DNA of 64,000 nt from Leptolyngbya boryana PCC 6306 (GTDB taxonomy: Bacteria; Cyanobacteriota; Cyanobacteriia; Leptolyngbyales; Leptolyngbyaceae), in contig NZ_KB731324.1 in the NCBI RefSeq assembly GCF_000353285.1, positions 948,577-1,012,576 of the forward strand, in the 5' to 3' direction. The position numbers and the translations under genes are program-made. The notes under the pieces are model-generated. The model ran no database searches, was not told the origin of the DNA, and worked only from the letters and a program-made list of their open reading frames with translations. How positions within the stretch are numbered: position 1 is the first letter of the stretch; every line of letters starts with the position of its first letter. This document shows, one piece after another, positions 16,668-25,588 of this stretch.

Positions 16668-19264
16668 CGTTTTTTAGGTTTGAGATCATCGAGCAGAGTG
16701 TACACGACGGGTACAACGAACAAACTGAGTAATGTGGATGTAACTAAGCCACCCGCGATCGCAACTGCCATGGGAGAGCGGAGTTCTGATCCGGCACCAA
16801 GTCCAAGCGCGATCGGAACCATACCTAAAATCGTTGATGCAGTTGTCATCATGATCGGTCGCAGTCGAATCGGACCAGCTTCGAGAATTGCACTACTGCG
16901 ATCGAGTCCTTGTCGCCGCAATTGATTGATGTAATCGACGATCAAGATGGCATTTTTATTCGTGATGCCGAGCAGAAACACAAAGCCAATCAGCGAGATC
17001 ATGCCGAAATCGCTTTGAGTGATGAGCAGCGCGAGCATTGCGCCAACGAGTGCGAGTGGCAGAGAAAGCGTAACGACGATTGGGTCGATCAAGCTTTTGA
17101 ACAGTAATACGAGAACAACTGCAATACAGAGTGCTGAGAGTCCCAACGTTCTACCAAAACTGTTAAAGATCTCACGACTACTTGCCGAATCTCCCCCTAA
17201 GTCGAGTGTGACATTTGCAGGTAAAACAGTTTTAGATTCATTGACTAATTTTTCGGTTGCATCACCCAAGGATAGACCTTTACCCAAGTTTGCACTGACA
17301 TAAACGACTCGCTGTCCATCGCGTCTGTCGATCTGCTGAATGCCGTTGCGATTGCTACTCCCGCTGAGCGTCACATCTGCAATGCCTGGAATGGTCTGTA
17401 CGCGATTTTTCAAGTCGTTTCCAGCTTTCTCTAGCGTTGCTAAATCTTCCCCTTTAAGAGAGGCTTGCAGTGGCTTCTGGCTGCCTGCTTCGACAAAGGG
17501 AATGTCTTCAACGCTGGTAGTTACTCCGGAGATTTCCGGCAAGCGCGATCGCAGTTGATCCTGAAGCGTCGCGGTTGGCGTAGAGTGTCCGGGTTTTAGC
17601 TTGACGTAGATCAAGCCTTTATTCGGTTCGCCTTCACGCGATCCCACGGTTGTAAATACAGTTTGAACCTCAGGAGCAGTTCTCACGGAGTCTTCAAGCT
17701 GTTTTGCAACATTGAGCGAATCTTGCAATGGATTAATTTGGGGAATCTGTCCGCCTGCTGCTAAGGTTGCTGCAATCTCTTCTTGAGATGGGATTTTCGG
17801 TAAGGGAGCCGTGTATCGAACGTTAAATTCTCCGCGATCGAGCTTCGGAATAAATCCTTGCGGAATCATCGGAATGATGGCAATCCCTGCTGCAAAACTG
17901 GCAAGCGCAATCCCCACGACGATCGCTCGATGGCGTAATGACCACTGGAGTAATTTGCGGTAGTTATCAGTAAACCAAAACCCAACTCTGTCAAACCGTC
18001 CCGAACTGGGGCGATTTGATTTTCTCAGCATGTAAATCGACATCACAGGCGATAATGTCCGTGCGACTAACAGCGACATGATCATCGCGGCTGAAACTGT
18101 GATTCCGAAGGGTTTAAAGAACTGCCCAATCACGCCTTCCATGAATCCAATCGGCAGGAACACGGCGACGGCTGTAAACGTGGCAGCGGTTACAGTTAAA
18201 CCGACTTCACTGGTTGCTTTGAGGGCTGCTTGTCTGGGAGATTCCCCCTCTTCGATATGTCGGCTGATGTTTTCGACATCGACGATCGCATCATCGACGA
18301 CACTTCCAATCACAAGCGCCAATGCCAGCAGGGTGATGGTTTCGAGATTAAATCCAAAAAATGCCATCACGATCGCAGTGCCGAGAAGCGAAATCGGAAT
18401 GGCAAGGGCTGAAATTAAGGTTGCCTGCCAACTCCGAAGAAATGGATAGATCACAATCACCGATAAGGCGATCGCTTCAATCAATGCCTCGATCGTTGAA
18501 TGGGTTGCGTTCTGAATGTATTCAGCTTGCGTGGACGCTAGTGTAATTTTCACATTGCTGAGATTTTTTCGCAGTGTGTCAATCTCTTGCTCAACTGTGT
18601 TTACGACTTCGAGTGTGTTTGCATCTCCGCGTTTCACCACTTGAATCGCGATCGCATCTTTGCCGTTAAATCGCGTCAAGGTTGCTCCACGTTCGTTGCC
18701 GCCTGCACCGAGCGTATTTACTTTCAGCACACCCGCGATTTTTTCTAAGGGCGGAACGATCTGGCTGGTTGTCAGTTGAGTCAGGTCTTGGAGATTTCGC
18801 GAATCGCTTTCGATCGCATAGCTGATCGCTGCGGTTTCATTCAAATTCAAGGCGATGACTTTGAATTGAGTTTCTTTCGGCAGCGTTACCGATTTCATCG
18901 TTTCTTCAACCGTTTGACGCGCTTGGTCTAAACTCGTCCCCACTTCAAACGATAAGCTGACAGCCGTTTGATTGGGAAACGTTGAAGATCGCAGGTCATT
19001 CACGCCTTTCAGCGATTGCATGGCTTGTTCGATCTGTTGTGTGACTTGCCGCTCGGTTTCGGAAGTTGCCGTTAATGGAGCTTCTGCACTGACCACAACG
19101 ACGGGAAAGGTGATGTCAGGAAAGAGCGCATATTTTAATGAACTCAGGGCAAAAAATCCGGCGACTGTGATGGTCAGCCAGAAGGAGATGCTTAACCACG
19201 GCATCGCTATCGCGATCCGGGAAATGTTGAAACGCTCCCGTGAAGTCGGTTTGGGCAAATTCAT
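16664..19264 (-). CDS. Compact RND-family (AcrB/HAE-like) permease lacking docking segments
   Basis: 866 aa against about 1030 for AcrB-type pumps. The membrane parts are complete: TM1 (WLSISFWLTITVAGFFAL), the TM4 proton-relay pair in VIGSVVDDAIVDVENI, two homologous halves and a C-terminal TM bundle. Both periplasmic loops are short: in loop 1, GVLKVNTLG runs almost straight into TRFNGKDAIAIQVVK, and in loop 2, GIADVTLSG runs into RRDGQRVVYVSANL, so the ~100-residue segments forming the AcrB TolC-docking domain are absent in both halves. Such a pump would not contact TolC in the AcrB way. The operon position upstream of hpnA suggests hopanoid or lipid movement, like the unrelated HpnN, but this is inference. 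Confidence 0.85.
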   Translation of the reverse strand: MNLPKPTSRERFNISRIAIAMPWLSISFWLTITVAGFFALSSLKYALFPDITFPVVVVSAEAPLTATSETERQVTQQIEQAMQSLKGVNDLRSSTFPNQTAVSLSFEVGTSLDQARQTVEETMKSVTLPKETQFKVIALNLNETAAISYAIESDSRNLQDLTQLTTSQIVPPLEKIAGVLKVNTLGAGGNERGATLTRFNGKDAIAIQVVKRGDANTLEVVNTVEQEIDTLRKNLSNVKITLASTQAEYIQNATHSTIEALIEAIALSVIVIYPFLRSWQATLISALAIPISLLGTAIVMAFFGFNLETITLLALALVIGSVVDDAIVDVENISRHIEEGESPRQAALKATSEVGLTVTAATFTAVAVFLPIGFMEGVIGQFFKPFGITVSAAMIMSLLVARTLSPVMSIYMLRKSNRPSSGRFDRVGFWFTDNYRKLLQWSLRHRAIVVGIALASFAAGIAIIPMIPQGFIPKLDRGEFNVRYTAPLPKIPSQEEIAATLAAGGQIPQINPLQDSLNVAKQLEDSVRTAPEVQTVFTTVGSREGEPNKGLIYVKLKPGHSTPTATLQDQLRSRLPEISGVTTSVEDIPFVEAGSQKPLQASLKGEDLATLEKAGNDLKNRVQTIPGIADVTLSGSSNRNGIQQIDRRDGQRVVYVSANLGKGLSLGDATEKLVNESKTVLPANVTLDLGGDSASSREIFNSFGRTLGLSALCIAVVLVLLFKSLIDPIVVTLSLPLALVGAMLALLITQSDFGMISLIGFVFLLGITNKNAILIVDYINQLRRQGLDRSSAILEAGPIRLRPIMMTTASTILGMVPIALGLGAGSELRSPMAVAIAGGLVTSTLLSLFVVPVVYTLLDDLKPKKR

Positions 19265-19335
19265 AAACTAGGTAAGGCTAAAAAGAACGTTGAGGGGATG
19301 TTAAGGTTGCTTGAGTAAATTCATCCAGTTTTTCA

Positions 19336-19956
19336 ATGGTTCCGGTGATTCTCGTCCCCCAAGGTGCTGAATATCAGGCTGTGTCTCAAGGCGCAAGCGA
19401 TGCGATTCAAGTTGTTGCAATCCCGGCTGGAATTGCGGTTGCTGATTTTCTCGATCGCACTTTGATTCCAGATCATGCGGCACTCCTCGTCATGGGTTTA
19501 TGTGGCAGTTTATCCTCTCAAGTTGGAATTGGCGAACTGGCACTTTATCATTCTTGTGTCAACTTCTCAGGAGAAGAGATTGCGTGCGATCGCTCACTGA
19601 CCCAACGACTGCAAAATCATTTTAGAGTTGCCTCTGTGCGGGGATTCATCAGCGATCGTGTAATTTGCTCTGTGGCAGAAAAGCGAGCGTTAGGCGAGAA
19701 GTATCAGGCGGATGTGGTGGATATGGAAGGATTCGCGATCGCACAGCGATATTCAGTTGCGATGTTGCGAGTGGTCAGTGATGATTTGCAATTTGATATG
19801 CCCGATCTGAGTGATGCGATCGTCGATGGCAAGATTCAAGGATTGCGGATGGCAAGGGCAATGGTGAAAAAGCCGATCGCGGCGAGTCGATTGATTCGGG
19901 GATCGCTGGCGGCATTGAAGCGATTGCGGCAAATTGCGGCTGAATTGCCGATGTGA
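19336..19956 (+). CDS. hpnG: Hopanoid-associated nucleoside phosphorylase HpnG
   Basis: 206 aa, start ATG at 19336. Phosphorylase-superfamily features: LLVMGLCGSLSSQVGIGEL near residue 50, VVDMEGFAIAQ with the Met-Glu nucleoside-binding pair, and RVVSDDLQFDMPDL with the catalytic Asp region. HpnG removes adenine from adenosylhopane, giving a (phospho)ribosylhopane, directly after HpnH. It is divergent from the RND-hpnA-hpnH operon with a 71-base shared promoter gap. Its last ~130 bases are present a second time, degenerate, at 20822-20957. Confidence 0.88.
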   Translation: MVPVILVPQGAEYQAVSQGASDAIQVVAIPAGIAVADFLDRTLIPDHAALLVMGLCGSLSSQVGIGELALYHSCVNFSGEEIACDRSLTQRLQNHFRVASVRGFISDRVICSVAEKRALGEKYQADVVDMEGFAIAQRYSVAMLRVVSDDLQFDMPDLSDAIVDGKIQGLRMARAMVKKPIAASRLIRGSLAALKRLRQIAAELPM

Positions 19957-19973
19957 AAAGGGCAATTCAGAAA

Positions 19974-20399
19974 TCAAATCGTCCAATCTTCAAAGCGTAA
20001 ATTGGGCACTAACGAGAAGTCTCGTTGATTTCGAGTCACCACGATCGCATCCGTTGAGAGTGCGACTGCTGCAATTTTCAGGTCTTGCTGAAGGCGCTTT
20101 TTACGAAGGGATGGATTGAGAACAAGTTGCTTATACTCAGAATATGCTGCTTGATCAAAGCTAAGAATCTGAATCCCTTTCAAAAAATTCAACGTCTGTG
20201 AAAATCGCTCATACAACTGAACCATTTCTTTCATATAGTTTGGGTCGTTTATTCGCACAACTCATCCATTAAAAAGTTCTTGAGCAGTGATGACAGTTGT
20301 AACGACTGCTGTATCGTATTGCTGAATGCGTCCTGTGATCAGTGGGTGTTCTTGCAAAGCGAGTGAAACGTGTTCAGTATCTAAAATCCATCGACTCAT
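19974..20399 (-). pseudogene. vapC: VapC-like PIN-domain toxin with an in-frame stop
   Basis: One frame reads from ATG 20399 to the stop at 19974 (142 codons) but carries TGA at 20262-20264 (codon 46). The first part, MSRWILDTEHVSLAL, has the leading PIN Asp; it ends ITAQELFNG just before the stop. The second part continues with VVRINDP and carries the later PIN motifs QDLKIAAVAL and AIVVTRNQRDF. The pieces together give one normal-length PIN toxin, so the TGA is probably a TGG (Trp) to TGA change. A GTG two codons later (20258) could restart a 94-residue fragment, which would lack the first catalytic Asp. The start overlaps the antitoxin stop as ATGA. Confidence 0.8.
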
Positions 20400-20770
20400 C
20401 AGTTCGGCTCAATCCAATCGATCTCAATTTCATCGTCGTTCTCAACTTGGCGCTTTGCCCAAAGCTCATCTGCAATTTCTGCAAAATAAGGATCGTCTTT
20501 GAACAGGCCTAGGAAGGGTTTCCAGGAGGGTGCTGAAGTAGATGAGATATTTGTACGGTCTGACACTTGTACAGGAAGAACTTCAACTGTGGATAAGCTC
20601 TCTAACAGAAGTTGCTGAATGGCTTCCATTGCTTCTTCTTTAGTTGCTCGCTCGACTGAGCAATTCGGCAAAGTCGGCACAGTTGCCCAAAAATGACCAT
20701 TTGCTTGCTGCTCTAATAGAATGTGCAGGGTGATGTCAGATGAAGATTGGGAAGTGACATGTAGATTCAT
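20399..20770 (-). CDS. HicB-like antitoxin paired with the PIN toxin
   Basis: 123 aa from the ATG at 20770; an ATG at 20812 would add 14 residues and cannot be excluded. The first ~65 residues look like a HicB-type fold (LHILLEQQANGHFWATVPTLPNCS, then TKEEAMEAIQQLLLES). The acidic tail (FLGLFKDDPYFAEIADELW) resembles cyanobacterial antitoxin tails that wrap around PIN toxins. It is the upstream gene of a two-gene toxin-antitoxin operon. With the toxin interrupted, it may survive as an orphan antitoxin. Confidence 0.65.
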   Translation of the reverse strand: MNLHVTSQSSSDITLHILLEQQANGHFWATVPTLPNCSVERATKEEAMEAIQQLLLESLSTVEVLPVQVSDRTNISSTSAPSWKPFLGLFKDDPYFAEIADELWAKRQVENDDEIEIDWIEPN

Positions 20771-20821
20771 AGAGCAGTTCAAATTCCATAGTTTGATTTT
20801 AGCTGACGGCATGGGTTTACT

Positions 20822-20957
20822 GCGATCGACGATGGAAAACTCAAAGTAGTATTGATGGCTTAGACGATGAATGGTAAAAAAGCCGATCGCAGCGAGTCGA
20901 TTGATTTGGGGGTCGCTGACGGGATTGAAGCGATTGCGACAAGTTGCGGCGGAGTTG
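20822..20957 (+). repeat. Degenerate second copy of the hpnG 3' end
   Basis: Bases 20871-20957 align without gaps to 19861-19947 (the last codons of hpnG) with about 10 mismatches in 87. Weaker similarity with small indels continues back to about 20822 (GCGATCGACGATGG against GCGATCGTCGATGG at 19816). The copy is in the same orientation, has no usable reading frame of its own and lies on the far side of the toxin-antitoxin cassette from hpnG. Confidence 0.8.
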
Positions 20958-21375
20958 AGTGATCTTGAATTGGGTTCAGCGTTCTGAGATGAGTTGTCAG
21001 CGAATTCAAGCCTCGGTGAGTCATGGGCTTCAGTGGCCGTTTCTTAAGCTTGAACAGCAAACTGTGACGATCGACCTTTTCGTTTATCTGCTTCCTCCGG
21101 TTGGGCAAATTCTCAGCTTCTTCGTTTGGATGATGCGAAATGGCGGTTAAGTGCGATCGAGTTTTTCTAAAGCACCTTCAAATGCAGCGTCTGAAATTAG
21201 CGTGAAACCAACGACTATCGCTTTGGCTCTATAGAGGCAAGAGCACAGTGTCACATCGTTCTAGCACAGTGTCAATAATTAAAGAAGCGGTAAGCAGTAT
21301 CGCAATTCGCTTATCAGCAATACGTACTGTCATTTGAGCTTCTTGAAATTCTCTTCTAGTACAAGCGAGCACCCT
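20958..21375. other. 418-base gap before the metalloprotease fusion
   Basis: No confident gene. A 63-codon frame from a GTG at 20959 to 21150 ends in a hydrophobic stretch (VYLLPPVGQILSFFVWMM) but matches nothing I recognise and is probably decayed DNA left from the rearrangement that duplicated the hpnG tail. The promoter of the downstream gene must lie in 21150-21375; no clear -35/-10 pair was found. Confidence 0.4.
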
Positions 21376-23094
21376 ATGTCTCAATCTTCTAGCCAAACAG
21401 AACCCACCTCAAAACAGAGTTTCTGGATGCAATGGATTTTTGTTAATAGTTTAGGACATGGAATTGGTCTAGCACTGCCTATTCTGTTCGCTGATCTGTT
21501 CTCAGTCCAAGACTACAAGAGCTATGGTGTGCTTGCCTATTTGTCTTTTGGAATCTGGGTTGGTTTACCTCAATGGCTTGTCTTGCGCCAGATCATTCCC
21601 ATCTCATCACTGTGGATTTGGGTTGTTGTGCTATCTCCTTTATTGTCCTTGCTGCTCATCCTCCCGGTCGCGCTCTCCCTGGCACCTTTAGTTTTTTTCA
21701 TCTATCCATTACTCCTGAGCTGCGGTCAATGGCTAGTTTTACGACAGAAATTACAGAAGACATCAGCATGGATAGTCAATAATGCGATATTTGTGACGAT
21801 GAGCGGGTTGGTTGGCGGGGGGTTTGGAGTAGCACGCATTCTACCAAACTATCTTGGAATCTCTATTTTACTTGGAGGACTCTGCGGAGGATTCGTTTAT
21901 GGTTTGATGAGTGGAATGGAGTTACGTCGCCTCATTCGACAATCGCCCCAATCGCTGAGAAACCAACGACAGTCTAACCTTGACACGCCTCCAAACTTCA
22001 GTGTTTGGAGATTCCAAGTCTTCTCGTTTCTTCTCTTGGCTGTACTATTTGGAATTTGGCTGCATGTTATTTTGTCTATTTCCCCTACCAGTAATAGATT
22101 AATTCCTGTTTGGCTTGGGCTTATCATTCTTTATGTTTATAGCTTTCTCTCAATCTTGGTGCATGAATTGGGGCATTTGCTCTTTGCCTTGTCAAATGGG
22201 TTTGATCTCAAGTACTTTGCAGTTGGTCGATGGATCTTAGTCCGTCAGAACAAAGGCTTTAAGTTGCGTCGAATGCGTCGTCGAGTTGCAGGCGGGTTTG
22301 TACTTCCTGTCTCTAAATCTCTAGAATCCTTGGATAGACGATTATTCATGATGATATTAGGAGGACCTGTCGCTTCTTTCCTATTATTTTTTGTAGGAGC
22401 ACTTCCTATATTATTGTTTCCAAAGTTAGTAAGCGATAATGACACGATTCGATGTATCACCTTTATTTCTGTTCTAAGCTTACACGCTGCAATTTTGAAT
22501 GCGATTCCTTTGAAGTTCGGCTACTGGAATACAGATGGACGGATTATGTTGAATCTGATTCAAAATAATTCCCAGGGTCAGAGATTCGCTGCGCTTTATG
22601 GTGTGAGTGCTAGGCTAAGACAAGGAATTCGTCCGCGAGATATTGATCCTGATTTGGTTAGGTGGGTACTAGCGATGCCTGACAAATCAGTGGAACATAT
22701 TTCAGGGTTGTTAATCGGGTATTATGTTGCATTAGATCAGGGAGGATATGAACAAGCTGGCAATTATCTCGATCAAGCCCTTGATATGCATTTGTATTAT
22801 CCTGAGCTTTTTCGTGCATCTTTGCTGATAGAAGGTACTTACTTTGAAGCTCATATTCGTCATCGGGTTGACCATGCTCGTCAATGGTTTGAGAAGATTC
22901 AGGAGACAGTGCTTGTTGAACCCTACACGTTGCTAAGAGCAGAAGCAGCGCTACTTTTGGCACAGGGTGAAAAAGCATCTGCTCGACTCAAGGCTGAACA
23001 AGGGTTGGCTAGTATTCAACGCGATCGCTCTGTGCTTCAAGGCGCGATCGCCGAAAATGACTGGCTACATTCGTTACTTCAAAAAGCAACTTAA
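21376..23094 (+). CDS. Membrane protein fusing a QWLVLR-repeat TM domain to an M50-like metalloprotease and a helical tail
   Basis: 572 aa from ATG 21376; a TTG start 14 codons upstream is less likely. Residues ~15-190 form a multi-TM domain with two copies of QWLVLRQ (residues 66 and 118), a motif I recall from cyanobacterial membrane proteins of unknown role. Residues ~225-400 carry a site-2-protease-like unit: HELGH (His263, Glu264, His267) in a TM helix and NAIP...DG (Asn375 on), matching the M50 NxxPxxxxDG motif with a short insertion. The last ~170 residues are soluble, helical and TPR-like. All catalytic residues of an intramembrane zinc protease are present; no substrate is suggested by the neighbours. 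Confidence 0.7.
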   Translation: MSQSSSQTEPTSKQSFWMQWIFVNSLGHGIGLALPILFADLFSVQDYKSYGVLAYLSFGIWVGLPQWLVLRQIIPISSLWIWVVVLSPLLSLLLILPVALSLAPLVFFIYPLLLSCGQWLVLRQKLQKTSAWIVNNAIFVTMSGLVGGGFGVARILPNYLGISILLGGLCGGFVYGLMSGMELRRLIRQSPQSLRNQRQSNLDTPPNFSVWRFQVFSFLLLAVLFGIWLHVILSISPTSNRLIPVWLGLIILYVYSFLSILVHELGHLLFALSNGFDLKYFAVGRWILVRQNKGFKLRRMRRRVAGGFVLPVSKSLESLDRRLFMMILGGPVASFLLFFVGALPILLFPKLVSDNDTIRCITFISVLSLHAAILNAIPLKFGYWNTDGRIMLNLIQNNSQGQRFAALYGVSARLRQGIRPRDIDPDLVRWVLAMPDKSVEHISGLLIGYYVALDQGGYEQAGNYLDQALDMHLYYPELFRASLLIEGTYFEAHIRHRVDHARQWFEKIQETVLVEPYTLLRAEAALLLAQGEKASARLKAEQGLASIQRDRSVLQGAIAENDWLHSLLQKAT

Positions 23095-23176
23095 ATGCTT
23101 TTGCGATCGCTAACAAATCTTCCGAATTTGGATAAAAAATCTTATAGTATTCATGTATCTCTTTACCTCATAACTC

Positions 23177-25420
23177 ATGCCCGATCCCGTTCCTCAATGG
23201 CAAATTCATCAAGCTGAGATTCCAGACGTATTCGTTCAGGCTGTGAAGCAGCAGGCTCCAGGAATTGAGGGACGCTACTTGCCGCAATTGCTCTGGCAGC
23301 GAGGCATTCGAGATATCGAACAATTAGCCGGATTTCTAAATGCCGCCCATTATCAGCCCATGAGTTCGGTTGAGTTTGGGCAAGAAATGCAGTGGGCAGT
23401 GCAGCGATTAGTTCAAGCGATCGAACGAGAAGAAGCGATCGCAATTTGGGGCGATTTTGATGCAGATGGAGTAACTTCAACAGCGGTACTGTGGGACGGA
23501 TTAGGACAGTTCTTTCCCCAGAATCAAAAGCTGTTTTACTACATTCCCAATCGCTTTACTGAATCGCATGGACTCTCTAAGACCGGAATTGACCAACTCC
23601 AGCATGTTCAGGTCATCGTGACGTGCGATACGGGCAGTACAAATTTAGATGAGATTCAATATGCTCAGAGCCTAGGCATTGATGTAATCGTGACTGATCA
23701 TCACACATTGCCAGAATCCCGTCCGCCTGTGATTGCGATCGTCAATCCGCGATCGCTCGAAAAAGACCATCCCTTTGCTTCATTGTCTGGCGTTGCAGTG
23801 GCGTATAAGCTCGTTGAAGCGATGTATGAGGCTTTGCCGGATGTGCCAGAAAAGCCGATTGAGAATTTACTCGATTTAGTCGCGATCGGCTTGATTGCAG
23901 ATTTAGTCGAACTCAAAGGCGATTGCCGTTATCTCGCGCAAAAAGGCATCGAGCAGCTTCAGAAACAATCCACCAAAGCAGCAACTCGTCCAGGCATTAC
24001 GAGATTGTTAGAACTCTGTAAGCGATCGGGCGATCGACCCACTGATATTTCTTTTGGATTAGGGCCTCGAATCAATGCAGTCAGCCGGATTCAAGGCGAT
24101 GCACACTTCTGTGTCGAGCTATTAACGAGCCAAGATGTCCAACGCTGTAAAGAGCTAGCGGACGAAACAGAACTGGCAAACACTCGCCGCAAAGCTCTGC
24201 AAAAAGATGTCTTACAGCAAGCAAAAGCAAAACTCGCACAACTGGATCTCTCAACGACGGGTGTGATTGTGCTGTGGGATGAACAATGGAGTGGCGGGGT
24301 TCTGGGATTAGTTGCAGGTCAGATTGCTCAAGAATATGGCAAACCAACGATTTTACTAACAGTAGATGAGGAATTTGCTCGTGGCTCGGCTCGATCGACA
24401 AATCAAATCGATCTCTATCAACTCGTCAAAGATCAGGCTCATCTCTTACATCGCTTTGGTGGGCATCCATTTGCCGCCGGATTGAGTTTAGCGATCGACA
24501 ATCTCCCTCTATTTGCCCAAGCAATCAATCAGCGATTACTCCAACAAAGTGATCCCCCTACTCCAACGATTCAAGCGGATCTTTGCGTCACGGTGAGCGA
24601 ACTCAATCTCGAACTCTACAAAGAACTGCGATTGATTGAACCTTGCGGAATGGGGAATCCAATTCCAAAATTATTGATTCAAAACTGCTGGTTTCAAGCG
24701 GGTAGAAATACCAAAATTCAAGACCTCTACGGACGCAAAGTTGAATACATTCGCACCCCGTTTATGATTTGCGATGAATCAGCCGCACAAGGCTTTCCGG
24801 GCATATGGTGGGGGCATTATGCCTATGAACTTCCAACCGGACGCTGTGATGCCATTGTGGAACTTGAGAACAATACTTTTCGCAAGCGATACGAAGTTCG
24901 ATTAGTTGCAGTGCGATCGTGCGAAGAAATCAAACCGGCTCAAACGCAATGGCTTTTAGATTGGAGAACTCAACGCACTGAAGAAAAAGCAATTGAGCTA
25001 AAAACTGTTCCGACTAGTTGGAATGAATTAAAAATCTGGTACAGACGAGCGTTGACTGAACAATGCCCTTTAGCGATCGCCTATCCTCCCCCAACCTTGC
25101 TTCCTGCTGCTGAGATCTGGCAAACCTTCGTGGGCATTGCAAAATATCTCAGTCGCACCGGAAAGACTGCGACTCGGCAGCAATTGTACGATCGATTGAT
25201 GATTGGTGATATTGCATTAAAAGCTGGAATTCAAACCTTAGAATCACTTGGCTTTCATGTCACGTATTCAGATCAGGGCTTCAGCTTCAGCTTCAAGGAA
25301 CAGGCAGCTTCTAATCTGATGCTTGAACCTTTTTTCGCTGCGATTCGAGAAGAACAATTCTATCGACAGTACTTTGCCCAAGTTCCATTGACTACGATTC
25401 AAGCGATCGTAGTCAATTAG
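23177..25420 (+). CDS. recJ: Single-stranded-DNA-specific exonuclease RecJ
   Basis: 747 aa. DHH-family motifs: IWGDFDADGVTSTAVLW (motif I), CDTGSTN, VTDHHTLPES (motif III, the DHH), and a DHHA1 domain with RFGGHPFAAGLSL. RecJ degrades single-stranded DNA 5' to 3' in recombination and repair. The protein is about 170 residues longer than E. coli RecJ owing to a C-terminal extension, which I recall as usual for cyanobacterial RecJ. It stands alone, 82 bases after the metalloprotease gene. Confidence 0.93.
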   Translation: MPDPVPQWQIHQAEIPDVFVQAVKQQAPGIEGRYLPQLLWQRGIRDIEQLAGFLNAAHYQPMSSVEFGQEMQWAVQRLVQAIEREEAIAIWGDFDADGVTSTAVLWDGLGQFFPQNQKLFYYIPNRFTESHGLSKTGIDQLQHVQVIVTCDTGSTNLDEIQYAQSLGIDVIVTDHHTLPESRPPVIAIVNPRSLEKDHPFASLSGVAVAYKLVEAMYEALPDVPEKPIENLLDLVAIGLIADLVELKGDCRYLAQKGIEQLQKQSTKAATRPGITRLLELCKRSGDRPTDISFGLGPRINAVSRIQGDAHFCVELLTSQDVQRCKELADETELANTRRKALQKDVLQQAKAKLAQLDLSTTGVIVLWDEQWSGGVLGLVAGQIAQEYGKPTILLTVDEEFARGSARSTNQIDLYQLVKDQAHLLHRFGGHPFAAGLSLAIDNLPLFAQAINQRLLQQSDPPTPTIQADLCVTVSELNLELYKELRLIEPCGMGNPIPKLLIQNCWFQAGRNTKIQDLYGRKVEYIRTPFMICDESAAQGFPGIWWGHYAYELPTGRCDAIVELENNTFRKRYEVRLVAVRSCEEIKPAQTQWLLDWRTQRTEEKAIELKTVPTSWNELKIWYRRALTEQCPLAIAYPPPTLLPAAEIWQTFVGIAKYLSRTGKTATRQQLYDRLMIGDIALKAGIQTLESLGFHVTYSDQGFSFSFKEQAASNLMLEPFFAAIREEQFYRQYFAQVPLTTIQAIVVN

Positions 25421-25474
25421 TGAAGATCGCGAATCGAGAACTAGATGCTGCCGCTGCGCCAGGTAGCACAGAAG

Positions 25475-25588
25475 TTAGAGGATGTTTCAAAGGTATCAAC
25501 CGTTTCCTCGCTCCGTTCTAGCTCGCCCCGGATTGGAAATCTAGGGGCGGGTGAATGCGATGAACGATACGTTTCAAACATCTTCTTA
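25475..25588. repeat. 114-base fold-back element between recJ and a convergent gene
   Basis: The outer arms 25475-25497 and 25566-25588 are inverted copies (19 of 23 positions match, core AGGATGTTTCAAAGGTATC). Inside, CTCGCCCC (from 25522) pairs with GGGGCGGG (to 25551). The right arm reaches the stop codon of the minus-strand gene at 25586. It could be a small non-autonomous mobile element or act as a two-way transcription stop; no T-tract is obvious on either side. Confidence 0.5.
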
